NCBI RefSeq assembly: GCF_005869855.1
Contig: NZ_SZNH01000002.1
Location: 240,283-281,839, forward strand
Direction of reading: 5' to 3'
DNA from: Nostoc sp. PA-18-2419
GTDB lineage: Bacteria; Cyanobacteriota; Cyanobacteriia; Cyanobacteriales; Nostocaceae
Length of the DNA stretch: 41,557 bases
The notes under the pieces are model-generated. The model saw only the letters and a program-made list of their open reading frames with translations, made no database searches and had not been told where the DNA came from. How positions within the stretch are numbered: position 1 is the first letter of the stretch; each line of letters opens with the position of its first letter. Shown in pieces: positions 17,330 through 26,254 of this stretch. Position numbers and translations under genes: made by a program.

Positions 17330-18552
17330 TGTCCAACACTATTAAGCAAGATTCGATGACAATACAGCAACTTATTGGCATCATGATCCTGTTTTACTTA
17401 ATTCAAACTTACGGATGTTATCCAGGACTTTTCGGTCTTCCACTGACCATTTATCTTAAAGAGAGCCTTGGACTTTCACCAGCACAGTTAGCATCCTTCA
17501 GCACTTTAATTTTCATTCCCTGGTTAATTAGACCACTTTACGGAATTATTGCAGATGCCGTTTCATTATTTGGCTATCAGTTCAAAAGCTACTTTTTTAT
17601 CTGCTATGCGCTAGCGCTTGCCGTCTTGTTAGGCTTAGGTGTCTTTCAATTTAACACAATTTTTCTACTGGCGATCGGTCTAATTTTAGTCAACTTATTC
17701 ATAGCCTTTAGCGACGTACTAACAGATAAAATAATGGTCGTTCAAGGCAGGATTTTAAACAACACGGCTCGCTTACAGGCAGCTCAATGGACATCTTTAA
17801 GTTTTGGTCAAGCTTTGATGTATTATATCGGCGGATGGCTTGCTCAAAATTCTAATCTATCAATGGCGTTTCTGCTCACTGCAATTGTACCGTTGATTGG
17901 TTTAGTTGCAACCTTCCTATTATTTGCAGATGAGAAAAAAGAGCGAACAAATGTTTCAGTTAAAAGTAATCTGAAATCTATTTGGTTAGCAATAAAGTCG
18001 CGACGGTTTCTCGCTGTTCTGGGCTTTATTGCTTGCCTTGAGTTCACTCTCGTCCCACCTTTGGTAAATTACCTTGTCTATTACTACAAGGATGCTTTGA
18101 AGTTTGACGCTCAATTTATAGGGATTTTGGGTACGTTTGAAGCTTTGGCTAATGGTGTAGGCGCTCTCGTTTTTGGTATCTTTGCCTTTAGGATTTCCCG
18201 ACAGCTACTACTAAATTTAGCAATTGGCTTAACTACCGTTTCTACCATTGGTTTATTATTTATACACAATACACAGAGCGCTATCTTGGTTAGTATATTT
18301 TTTGGATTTTTTGCCATGATAGCCATGCTGGGTGTCTTAGAAATTGCAGCAAGATCTTGTCCTGTTGGTGCAGAAGGTGCAACCTACGCAATGCTAATGT
18401 CAGTTTATAACCTGGTTAAACAACCGGGTCCCATTTTAGGAGGTCACTTATATAGTTGGGGAGTTCCAGTTTACATTCTTGTCATTATCAGTGCCGTATT
18501 TACAATGCTTTGCTGGTTTCTAATTCCTCTATTGAAATTAGAGCAAGAGTAA
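17329..18552 (+). CDS. BT1/FBT-family (folate-biopterin transporter type) membrane transporter
   Basis: A 407-residue integral membrane protein with about 12 hydrophobic segments. It belongs to the BT1/FBT branch of the major facilitator superfamily, seen in FSDVLTDKIMVVQGR (about residues 128-142) and CPVGAEGATYAMLMSVYNL (about 344-362), both family hallmarks. The family carries folate, biopterin and related molecules in trypanosomatids, plants and cyanobacteria, but substrates vary. The start is the ATG at 17329 that overlaps the stop of the short mysB-like frame. It is the only intact gene on the plus strand between the NRPS and methyltransferase genes. It may move the metabolite of this locus or its pterin cofactor; that is inference. 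Confidence 0.85.
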   Translation: MSNTIKQDSMTIQQLIGIMILFYLIQTYGCYPGLFGLPLTIYLKESLGLSPAQLASFSTLIFIPWLIRPLYGIIADAVSLFGYQFKSYFFICYALALAVLLGLGVFQFNTIFLLAIGLILVNLFIAFSDVLTDKIMVVQGRILNNTARLQAAQWTSLSFGQALMYYIGGWLAQNSNLSMAFLLTAIVPLIGLVATFLLFADEKKERTNVSVKSNLKSIWLAIKSRRFLAVLGFIACLEFTLVPPLVNYLVYYYKDALKFDAQFIGILGTFEALANGVGALVFGIFAFRISRQLLLNLAIGLTTVSTIGLLFIHNTQSAILVSIFFGFFAMIAMLGVLEIAARSCPVGAEGATYAMLMSVYNLVKQPGPILGGHLYSWGVPVYILVIISAVFTMLCWFLIPLLKLEQE

Positions 18553-18890
18553 TTGAGCACGAAGAGCAACAATTTTTTCAAAAGGCACGCAGCTCGCCTC
18601 TATTGAATCAGTAACAACAGGGGTAATGCTTAAGCTCTATCCGACCTAGTACCGCAAGGCGGAAGTCAAAAGTCAAAAGTATTATCGAATAAGCTCTTTA
18701 GGGATTTTAAATGGTGAACCAGCGCTACAGGAGGGTTAGCCCGACCTAGGCGACTGGTGTTAGCGCTGCGGTAGCGACGCAGGAGCGTCACCCGTTAGCG
18801 CAGCGTTAGCGATAGCGAAGCGTTAGCGACGGAGGAGCGTCGGAACGAGCGTCAGGGTTGCCCTATTTACGCCGTTCTGTACTAGTGATT
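18553..18890. repeat. Convergent spacer filled with dispersed repeats
   Basis: ACCGCAAGGCGGAAGTCAAA (about 18650-18669) is a recurrent Nostoc-type repeat. From 18758 to 18853 there are at least five GTTAGCG/GGTAGCG-type units and the GAGCGTC and GGAACGAGCGTC elements. These are the inverted, expanded version of the repeat at 978-1008 and 32281-32311. No gene. Confidence 0.7.
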
Positions 18891-20045
18891 TCAACGACTT
18901 GTTAATAAAGCGGGTTTGAAATCGCGAATGTTGCACATATTGCCGAAAGCAGTCAGTATTTTTCGTTTCAGTTTAGTATTGAGTCTACTATGAGCAACTT
19001 GTAGGTTATCGATTACAAGAATATCGCCTTGCTTCCACTGAAATATGACTGCATTTTTCCATTCAGCTTGCCCCAACTCTTTCGCTTCTGCTTCCGTCAT
19101 ATTGGTGCTTTGACCATCTTTGTTCAAAAAATATGCGTTCAAAGTACTAGTTCGTTTTTGCGAACCATCAACAACAGTTGCTGCTGTTGTTGCTCTTTGT
19201 AGAATATTTTTGTACAATTTGGCAGGCAGCAAGTTGTAATAGAGCCTTTGTTTAAATGAATACCGTTGCCCAATATTTCGATACCATTCTCTACTAACTA
19301 AACAATCAACAATACTAAGGCAAAAGCAAAGTCTATTCGTTCTTGGGTGACTGAATAAGGGAATATAAGAACATTCAAAAGAAATAGAGCCATCCTCTTC
19401 CCAATTAAAATCAAATCCTTGTTCCTGGAGAAGTTTGGTAATCTCCTCTGGCGAGAGATCCTCGAAGACCATTTCTAATAGATGGTTGGGAACATATCGC
19501 ACAAACTGCTGAGGAAAGTTTCCAATTTTGTGCTGTAAGCTAGGAGATAAGTCATAAAATAGCTTTTCTGTATTGATGATGGGAGTCTCCCCATATAACT
19601 CTGGCTGAACTTGACAAAAAAAAGCAAGTACACTCGGTCGCACCGGCACCATATTGAGTTCATTGTGAGGAGCTATAATCACATTTGGTGGAGCTTCAGA
19701 AGAGGTGAAGACTTTATCAGTTATTCGTACACGATGAGCGCTGCCAAAATGATAAACTGACTCCAGTTGGATATTCAATAGCTCTAGGGCTTTTTGAAAT
19801 TGCTCTGCACCCTCAACCTCAAATCCCCGAAACAAAATCGCTCCGTATGTATCTAGTTGTTTATTGAACCAGTCGCCACTTTCCTTCAGCAATGCTTTGA
19901 GAACTGCAAAGGATTTTTCTTTGACTGGCTCAATAACTAGAGGTAGTTCTTTTTCAGTACTGTCAACAGTTTTCTCATCATCCTGCAAAAACCGTAATCT
20001 CATATCTGAAGAAATTGAAATTGGGAGATTATAGATAGTATTCAT
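18891..20045 (-). CDS. TauD/SyrP-like Fe(II)/2-oxoglutarate-dependent oxygenase
   Basis: A 384-residue protein of the TauD/TfdA superfamily, closest in pattern to SyrP-like hydroxylases of peptide biosynthesis. The iron ligands are visible: His127 and Glu129 in APHNELNMVP and His352 in DNLQVAHSRLN. Arg361 in LKRKIL is the likely 2-oxoglutarate anchor. AILFRGFEVEG (about 69-79) is another family mark. Such enzymes hydroxylate amino acids free or bound to a carrier protein, or do related oxidations. It is on the same strand as the EamA gene and 66 bp downstream of it, so they probably form one transcript. A role in tailoring the glycine-loaded or later product of the NRPS is inference. Confidence 0.85.
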   Translation of the reverse strand: MNTIYNLPISISSDMRLRFLQDDEKTVDSTEKELPLVIEPVKEKSFAVLKALLKESGDWFNKQLDTYGAILFRGFEVEGAEQFQKALELLNIQLESVYHFGSAHRVRITDKVFTSSEAPPNVIIAPHNELNMVPVRPSVLAFFCQVQPELYGETPIINTEKLFYDLSPSLQHKIGNFPQQFVRYVPNHLLEMVFEDLSPEEITKLLQEQGFDFNWEEDGSISFECSYIPLFSHPRTNRLCFCLSIVDCLVSREWYRNIGQRYSFKQRLYYNLLPAKLYKNILQRATTAATVVDGSQKRTSTLNAYFLNKDGQSTNMTEAEAKELGQAEWKNAVIFQWKQGDILVIDNLQVAHSRLNTKLKRKILTAFGNMCNIRDFKPALLTSR

Positions 20046-20111
20046 AGAGTGAAAAAATCATATACTTAACAATCGACCAATAACCTTTCTCTTCCCCATT
20101 CTCCAATCTCT

Positions 20112-21086
20112 CTACATAGCTGATTCTACCTCTGACTTGATAGCAAATTCGCTAGATGAAGTTAGATATACCCCTGAAATAATCACAACAAAACTTATCA
20201 ATGTAGACCAGTTGAGGCTTTCCGAAAAGATAACCCAAGCTTGCACAGAGCTAAAGACGGGAACAAACAGATCGCATAAGGAGACAAATCCTGAAGATAA
20301 CTTGTTGAGGCTATAGGCATAAAGTCCCAAGCCTATTATTTGGCATATCAGGGCTAGGCAAATCGCGTAAAGCCACCCACTCAACGAATAGGGGAAAAGC
20401 CTATCTTCAGTAAGTAAAGCGATAGGTAAAAGTAACACCGAGCCGATCGCAGAACACCACGTCATGATTATTGTTGGACTCAATTGACTTCGTAGTTGTT
20501 CGACAATGAGTGGATAGAAACCAAGAAACACAGCTGATAGTAACGCCATTAGATCTCCTTGGAGTTTGTCACTCGTCAAGGAAAAATCATTGTATACTAT
20601 AATGCCAGCACCAACAATAGCTACAAACGTACCGATAATAAATTTACCATCAAAGCGCTTCCCAAAAATCAGCCATCCTCCTAAGACGGTGAACAGTGGA
20701 GCCAAATAGTGCATGAGTGTAGCGTTAGCGACGTTGGTCTGAGTTAATGACAAAGCCCACAGAGCGAGAGTAGCAAATATTACAAAACTTCCTCCGATTA
20801 AGAGCAAAACTAGCCGGATTGGGTAAAGTTGTAGTTTTTCCGGTTGGTTATTAGATAGTCGCAGACGCGCAGCTGCGAATCCATTCCACAGCACTAAGGC
20901 GACAGTAGAGATCCAAAAGCGATTAAAGATTGTAGCATTTGGACCGAGTTCGCCTTCACTCAAGCGGATCAGAATTGGTGAGAAAGATAAGGCTACTAAG
21001 CTGACTACCAATGAAGCAACTGCTGCGGTAGTTGGTGTTGCTAATAACTGTTCGTATGGGAATTTCAGTTTAGCTTTGAGTATCAA
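20112..21086 (-). CDS. EamA/DMT-family membrane exporter
   Basis: A 324-residue inner-membrane protein with ten hydrophobic segments in two EamA repeats: FSPILIRLSEGELGPNA in the first helix pair and YPLIVEQLRSQLSPTIIMTW opening the second half. This drug/metabolite transporter family exports amino acids, nucleosides and small metabolites. The only sensible start is a TTG at 21086; no ATG lies near and no Shine-Dalgarno is evident. It is placed between the methyltransferase and TauD-like genes on the same strand and may export their product. The substrate is unknown. Confidence 0.88.
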   Translation of the reverse strand: MILKAKLKFPYEQLLATPTTAAVASLVVSLVALSFSPILIRLSEGELGPNATIFNRFWISTVALVLWNGFAAARLRLSNNQPEKLQLYPIRLVLLLIGGSFVIFATLALWALSLTQTNVANATLMHYLAPLFTVLGGWLIFGKRFDGKFIIGTFVAIVGAGIIVYNDFSLTSDKLQGDLMALLSAVFLGFYPLIVEQLRSQLSPTIIMTWCSAIGSVLLLPIALLTEDRLFPYSLSGWLYAICLALICQIIGLGLYAYSLNKLSSGFVSLCDLFVPVFSSVQAWVIFSESLNWSTLISFVVIISGVYLTSSSEFAIKSEVESAM

Positions 21087-21388
21087 TATTTTTTAATAAC
21101 ATGACTAAGTGTACTTATCTTTCTGGCTACTTTGTTGGCTTGTTTAGTCAACTAAAGTAATATATATATACTAATTATCCTCACATCTAGCTGTTATGTC
21201 AAAAAACTACGTTTACACAATAGATTAAGTACAAATACTTAAATAAGTATACAGTGATTTGAGAAAATTGTTATCATAAAATATTACACCAAATTCAAAT
21301 TATGCCGGGATATGTCTTTTAGCTTGCTAAAAGACATATCCGTAATTTTGGCGGTGGATGTAAAACTTTGTTTGTATTTGTGCGAGGC
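21087..21388. other. Spacer between the methyltransferase and EamA genes
   Basis: AT-rich, with TATATATA at about 21164. The only strong structure is the 15-bp inverted repeat at 21308-21341. A separate promoter for the EamA-TauD pair is likely but not placed. Confidence 0.5.
21308..21341. repeat. 15-bp perfect inverted repeat with 4-nt loop
   Basis: Arms GGATATGTCTTTTAG and CTAAAAGACATATCC surround CTTG. It lies between the methyltransferase stop (21389) and the EamA start (21086). There is no adjacent T-run, so it is not a standard terminator. It may be an mRNA processing or stabilising hairpin, or a MITE-like remnant. Confidence 0.8.
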
Positions 21389-22429
21389 TCAAAACACTGT
21401 GCTAAATTCCATCACCGTCAGGCTAGTTCCCGTGTAAATGACTTTTTCGAGTTGAAAGCCACTAGTTTCAAACAATTCCTTATACTCTTGTTCCGTGCGC
21501 CAGTACCCCCCAGGATTTGTTACCATCATCTGAACTGCGGCAAGGGCTGGGATAGTGCCATCTGGATATTCTACTGGCGCACCACGAGGTGGAACAAGTG
21601 TCTGTAGAAGTACAACCTTACCTTGTTTTGGGAGAGCTTTTCTACACCCAGTTAGTACTTTAATTGTGTCTTGCGAACTGAATACGGAAAGAAAATACTT
21701 CATCACGATCGCATCTGCACCCTTTGGTATCTCCTCCAAGGCATTACCACCAATGACTTTCACTTCATTTTCGTCGAGTCCCTGCTTTGATAGGTAATCT
21801 GGTGCTGTCTCAACCTCATGCGGTAAATCAAACAATATACCTTTACAGCCAAATTTTTTGACAATATAGGCAATCAGTGCCCCTTGATTGCCTCCAACGT
21901 CCATAACTGTATCAAATTGACCGAAATCATAGACCTCAAACAGCGAATCAATTGCTTGATTCGTTAAAAAGCTCATGGCATTGTTGAACAGATTTCTGCT
22001 ATCAGGGTTTTCCGTCATGAAGAATTCGTAGAATTTCTTGCCATGTGCCCTCTCAAAAGCTACTTCCCCTGTTTTCAAGGAATCCCCTAGTTCCCTCCAA
22101 GCATCCCACATACTGGGTTCTGTAATATGCATCAGGAAATGTCCAACAGAAGGTTCTGCATTTGTAATCAGCAGTTGGGACAGTTCTGTTGCTGCAAATA
22201 CACGTCCGGGCTTTTCTACGAACACCCCTAAATGAGCTAAAGCACGGAGAAGAACATAAAGAGTTTCTACTTTCGTAGAGGTTGCTTTTGCTATTGCTTC
22301 TACAGTCATTGGTTCCGACTGTAAGAGGTTAGGTATACCTAAGTTTGTTGCTATATAAAGGCACTGGCTTTGCCAGTAACCATAGATCATTTGAGCAAGC
22401 TTCTTAGATGCTGAAGTAGTTCCTAACAA
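21389..22429 (-). CDS. SAM-dependent methyltransferase of the O-methyltransferase (plant/carminomycin OMT) family, altered catalytic site
   Basis: A 346-residue protein with an N-terminal winged-helix dimerisation domain (about 10-100) and a Rossmann SAM-binding domain with DVGGNQGAL (177-185). In active members of this family the segment after the fifth strand reads like KHILHDWDDE with a catalytic His. Here it is KYFLSVFSSQD (244-254), with Ser248 in place of that His and no following Asp-Trp. It may therefore methylate by another route or do non-methyl chemistry, as some relatives do. I favour the TTG start at 22429 because GGAG stands nine bases before it; an ATG at codon 14 is the alternative. 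It heads the methyltransferase, EamA and TauD-like series. Confidence 0.85.
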   Translation of the reverse strand: MLGTTSASKKLAQMIYGYWQSQCLYIATNLGIPNLLQSEPMTVEAIAKATSTKVETLYVLLRALAHLGVFVEKPGRVFAATELSQLLITNAEPSVGHFLMHITEPSMWDAWRELGDSLKTGEVAFERAHGKKFYEFFMTENPDSRNLFNNAMSFLTNQAIDSLFEVYDFGQFDTVMDVGGNQGALIAYIVKKFGCKGILFDLPHEVETAPDYLSKQGLDENEVKVIGGNALEEIPKGADAIVMKYFLSVFSSQDTIKVLTGCRKALPKQGKVVLLQTLVPPRGAPVEYPDGTIPALAAVQMMVTNPGGYWRTEQEYKELFETSGFQLEKVIYTGTSLTVMEFSTVF

Positions 22430-22963
22430 ATTCTATTTCTCCGTGTAAAATAGTAGACGCCAATTATTTTTTATCTAGTCCAGTCCAAAATTACCAAGCT
22501 AAAATTCTCAGACTCACCTGCTTTTATAAACATGTATAAACATGTTGATTTATTGGATAACTCCAAGCACACTGCAAACTGAAACTAGTTTGTGAGGTAC
22601 AAGCCGCGCCATGAACCGCAGTAAGAGATTACAACTAAATATCATTAACATCCCAGTCGATAACAATGCCAACGCAACAGAAACAAGTACATTTGTCAAG
22701 TGACGTATCTTGCCTCTGACTACAATAGTGACAAGTTTTTAATGTATTGCGTTGAGCAATTATATGAACAAAGTTTTTGGTTAAAACACGCTTGTATTTA
22801 AGTTACCTTCAGAAAAACCTCTAAATAATATACATACCATAATTAGTGACAAGTTAAAGAATCTAAAGCTATTTCATTTTCAAAAGTAGCACTTGATGAC
22901 CTAATTTCAGATTATACCGTTTGTAAGGATTCTTCTAAAAGCTCTTAGCGCTCTTTCATTACT
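22430..22963. other. AT-rich upstream region of the methyltransferase
   Basis: Apart from the ATAAACATGT direct repeat I see no gene, RNA or element boundary. The 3' end of the neighbouring insertion sequence could lie in here, but I could not identify a terminal inverted repeat. Confidence 0.45.
22526..22545. repeat. Tandem ATAAACATGT pair upstream of the methyltransferase
   Basis: Two exact adjacent copies of ATAAACATGT, each containing the palindrome ACATGT. They lie about 100 bp upstream of the TTG start and could be an operator for a dimeric regulator. Confidence 0.6.
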
Positions 22964-23530
22964 CTAAGCAGAGGAAAATAGAAAATCCTCATATTCATAG
23001 CAGTCTGGAACAGCGCCGCGCATTCGATTCATCAATGCAATTAGTGTTAAAAAACCATGTGACAAATGTGAAATAGGAAAAACCTTGAGCCAGGGTTTGA
23101 TTAGATTAAAAAATTGGTATGGTTGGATAATCAGGCGTAGATTGTTGAGTATATTCTTCCAACCTAAACCAAAGTCCCACCAATCATGCTCTCGGAATTT
23201 CTTCACAACTGGGTCTATGGGATGGTTTATCCCTTGAACAGCAGTATTATTCCAAACTTGAGAATGAAGACTGACCATGAGATAAGCACTTATTACAATT
23301 TCCCACCATTTCTGAATTTGAGAATAGTCAGTCACTCGAAAATCAGCCCAACCCAATTCATTTTTACTTTGCTTCAGTCCATATTCAACCCAGTTCCTTA
23401 AGCCATATAAATTTCCAAATCTGTTGTACTCCCCTTCTTTGGGTCTCTTGTTTCATCAATAATTAGTATGATTTCATTTATTTTCTCACGAAAGTGATGG
23501 AAGAGCGCTAAACTTGATAGCAATAAATTT
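22964..23530 (-). pseudogene. IS701-type transposase remnant with internal deletion
   Basis: The last 130 codons (22964-23356) read GWADFRVTDYSQIQKWWEIV and AYLMVSLHSQVWNNT, the conserved C-terminal part of IS701-like DDE transposases. The same frame continues upstream through YGLRNWVEYGLKQSKNEL. Before that, in another frame, LIIDETRDPKKGSTTD carries the first catalytic Asp region. The roughly 200 codons normally between these two pieces are absent, and the frame changes at the junction (about 23420). The element is dead. Its outer ends were not found. Confidence 0.8.
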
Positions 23531-23729
23531 TGAAAAGCTCTTCTGTTCTAGATTACTATTAACACTTAAGCAGCAATTTAATTGTTGCTGCATCAAGTAA
23601 GAAGATAAATTTCTTCTACAACGTCCAGCGTCAATTCCACCTTAGTTTTTATTTTGTAACAGCAAGCACTCGGCTTGCGATCGCACCAGAAGCGCTTGTG
23701 CGTAGTTTTTATTACTTTTATGAGCAATC

Positions 23730-24881
23730 CTAAAGATTTCTCAAAAACCTCGCCACTCCTTGCCAAATTGAAGTTGACTTCCTATTACTCTCACTACCGC
23801 GACTCAAATCTGACAAAGTGGGAAACGATGCAGATTTAGCATAAACTCCATTTTGCAAAACTTTTGCTAGGGCATTATTATCTTCTCGCAACCCTTCATA
23901 AAAAAAGAATACCTCACCTTGAATACCAATTTGACGATTGTATTCAATTGCTTGTACCAAATATTCTGGACTAATACAATAATTGCCAAGCTTCATCAAA
24001 ATTCCTGGCGCTAACTTGGACAAAGTTGCATCAGTGAACTGCTGAGTTACCAGTTGATTGGCGATCGCCTGATAACTTTTAAAGTCACGGCGATAAATCT
24101 GCGGGTTTATAATATCGACTATTCCCCGCTTCAGCCACGCAGGGGAATCTTGCAGATATTCCTGGAAAGCCCAATCATAAATATTAGGTGCGATCGCCAC
24201 TAATAAATTAGGATTCACTGCTTTGACTTGCTGATACAGATGCGCCCAGAAATCAGTGAGAATATCAGCACGCCACTGTAGCCATTGCCTATCCTTAGGA
24301 TTTGGCGGCGGATCGCGATCAAATTCCTGGCGGTAACGTGTTAAAGTTAATCGATCGTAGCCTCCTTCACTAGGGAATGCTGGCAAGCGATCGTCTCCTT
24401 GGATACCATCAACATCATAATTTTTTACAACTTCTAGTACTAAGTTTAATAAGAATTCTTGAACTTGCGGGTTGAGGGCATTCAACCATTCAAAGCCGTT
24501 TTTCTTTAGTAAATTACCATTGCGATCGCGCCCACCCCATTCTGGTTTTTGAGCTAAAAGAATACCGCCATTCAAATTATAGGAACTTGCAAAACCATAT
24601 TCAAACCAAGGGATGACTTTCAACCCAACTCGCCGCGCCTCTACTACCACTTCTTCTAAAGGGTCGCGTCCTACACACATCGTGTCAATTTCAACTCCAA
24701 AAGTCTGCTGCATTGTTTGACTCGGATACAAAGTTACTGCTTGGTTCCAAACTACTGGAAACACTACATTAAATCCGGTTTGGGCAATAAAATCCATTGC
24801 CTTAGCAATACCTTGCTTTGACCTAAGAACTTTACTATCAGTAGTGGTCAGCCAGATACCACGTGTTTCTATTATTGCCAT
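23730..24881 (-). CDS. GHL10-type (family 10-like) glycosyl hydrolase
   Basis: A 383-residue TIM-barrel protein of the YngK/GHL10 family. The N-terminus ETRGIWLTTTDSKVL, then FNVVFPVVWNQA, VIPWFEYGFASS, NALNPQVQEFLLNLV and YDVDGIQGDDR are the standard blocks; the Asp pair in GIQGDDR is near the presumed active site. I see no signal peptide, so it is probably cytoplasmic. Family members are linked to cell-wall or polysaccharide turnover, but the substrate is not established. ATG start. Divergent from the alpha/beta hydrolase gene, with a 198-bp AT-rich spacer. Confidence 0.9.
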   Translation of the reverse strand: MAIIETRGIWLTTTDSKVLRSKQGIAKAMDFIAQTGFNVVFPVVWNQAVTLYPSQTMQQTFGVEIDTMCVGRDPLEEVVVEARRVGLKVIPWFEYGFASSYNLNGGILLAQKPEWGGRDRNGNLLKKNGFEWLNALNPQVQEFLLNLVLEVVKNYDVDGIQGDDRLPAFPSEGGYDRLTLTRYRQEFDRDPPPNPKDRQWLQWRADILTDFWAHLYQQVKAVNPNLLVAIAPNIYDWAFQEYLQDSPAWLKRGIVDIINPQIYRRDFKSYQAIANQLVTQQFTDATLSKLAPGILMKLGNYCISPEYLVQAIEYNRQIGIQGEVFFFYEGLREDNNALAKVLQNGVYAKSASFPTLSDLSRGSESNRKSTSIWQGVARFLRNL

Positions 24882-25079
24882 TTGCAGAAACTTAAATTAT
24901 CAAAATTTGCAAGTTAATACTTGGAGTCTAGATTAGCTATTAATTATCAGAACTTATCTCTATCTTTGGATATTTTTTAAAATTTTTCTTATTCTATCTT
25001 TCAACAGATTTTATAATACTTTAAATATTTTTAAATATAGTAATAAAATCAAATAGTTTATTTAACTTAAATTATATTA

Positions 25080-25946
25080 ATGATGTCTGAAATCGAACCT
25101 TCTTGGAAACATGAATATATAAATACTAATGGGGTGAAGCTACATTATGTTACCCAAGGCGAAGGGCCATTAATGTTGATGTTGCATGGTTTTCCAGAAT
25201 TTTGGTATTCTTGGAGGCATCAAATACCAGAATTTGCCCAAGATTTTAAAGTCGTCGCCATTGACTTGCGTGGCTATAACGATAGTGATAAGCCAACAGA
25301 GCAATCAGCTTACGTTATGGATGAATTTATCAAAGATGTTGAGGGAGTAATTAAAGGATTAGGATATGAAAAATGCGTTTTAGTTGGACATGATTGGGGA
25401 GGAGCGATCGCTTGGGTTTTTGCTTATGCTCACCCGCAAATGATAGAAAGATTAATTATTCTTAACCTACCTCATCCTGCTAAATTTGCCCAAGGCTTAC
25501 GCACTCTTCAACAATTGGTACGTAGTTATTACGTATTTATTTTTCAACTTCCGTGGATACCAGAATTACTTTTACAATTTTCAGATTACCAAATAATTGC
25601 AATAGCTTTTAAAGGTACAGCAATTCATAAAACTGCTTTTACGCAAGCAGATATTAATGCGTATAAAGATGCTGCGGCAAAACGCGGTGCGCTTACAGCA
25701 ATGTTAAACTATTATCGCAATATTTTTCAGCAGAAAATGCTAAATCCAAATTGGGGAATTTTGGAAGTACCAACGCTAATGATTTGGGGAGAAAATGACA
25801 CCGCACTTGGCAAGGAACTAACCTATGATACAGCAGCTTATGTTAGAGATTTTCAAATCAGGTATATTCTTAATTGTGGCCATTGGGTGCAACAAGAACA
25901 GCCACAGTTAGTTAATCAGTATATGAAAGAGTTTCTTCAGACTTAG
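25080..25946 (+). CDS. Alpha/beta hydrolase, epoxide hydrolase-like
   Basis: A 288-residue soluble alpha/beta-hydrolase. It has the oxyanion-hole motif HGFPEFWYSWR (about 36-46), the nucleophile elbow GHDWGGAIAW with Asp, the late acid region WGENDTALG and the catalytic His in NCGHWVQQE. The Asp nucleophile and HGFPE favour epoxide hydrolase or haloalkane dehalogenase chemistry over an esterase. The start could also be the second ATG, one codon in. Single gene with no operon partner; the physiological substrate is unknown. Confidence 0.92.
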   Translation: MMSEIEPSWKHEYINTNGVKLHYVTQGEGPLMLMLHGFPEFWYSWRHQIPEFAQDFKVVAIDLRGYNDSDKPTEQSAYVMDEFIKDVEGVIKGLGYEKCVLVGHDWGGAIAWVFAYAHPQMIERLIILNLPHPAKFAQGLRTLQQLVRSYYVFIFQLPWIPELLLQFSDYQIIAIAFKGTAIHKTAFTQADINAYKDAAAKRGALTAMLNYYRNIFQQKMLNPNWGILEVPTLMIWGENDTALGKELTYDTAAYVRDFQIRYILNCGHWVQQEQPQLVNQYMKEFLQT

Positions 25947-26254
25947 TTTAACAAATACTATTAAGCAAAACGGTTAAATTCAAAGTATAAATACTTATTT
26001 AGATAGACCAGCTATACCAAGCAGTGTAAGCTTTTCGAGATATTTAATTCTAATTTAATATCAGCAGCTTTTCAAGGTTTATTCCGGTAAAATAGCCGAA
26101 AATTAGGATAAATCGCATTTTGGGTGTCCCTGTTATCCTTGTTTACTTATCACAACAAGCTTCCTGTGTCAATCTGGAACCTAAAGAACTTTGATGAGAT
26201 AATAGAACTGTGAGGTAAAGAACGGACGCAACTTGATAATCAAGGGGGAAAATT
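25947..26254. other. Spacer before the pentapeptide gene
   Basis: No gene or repeat recognised. A GATAAT box (about 26194-26199) lies some 55 bp before the pentapeptide start, without a matching -35 element. Confidence 0.4.
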
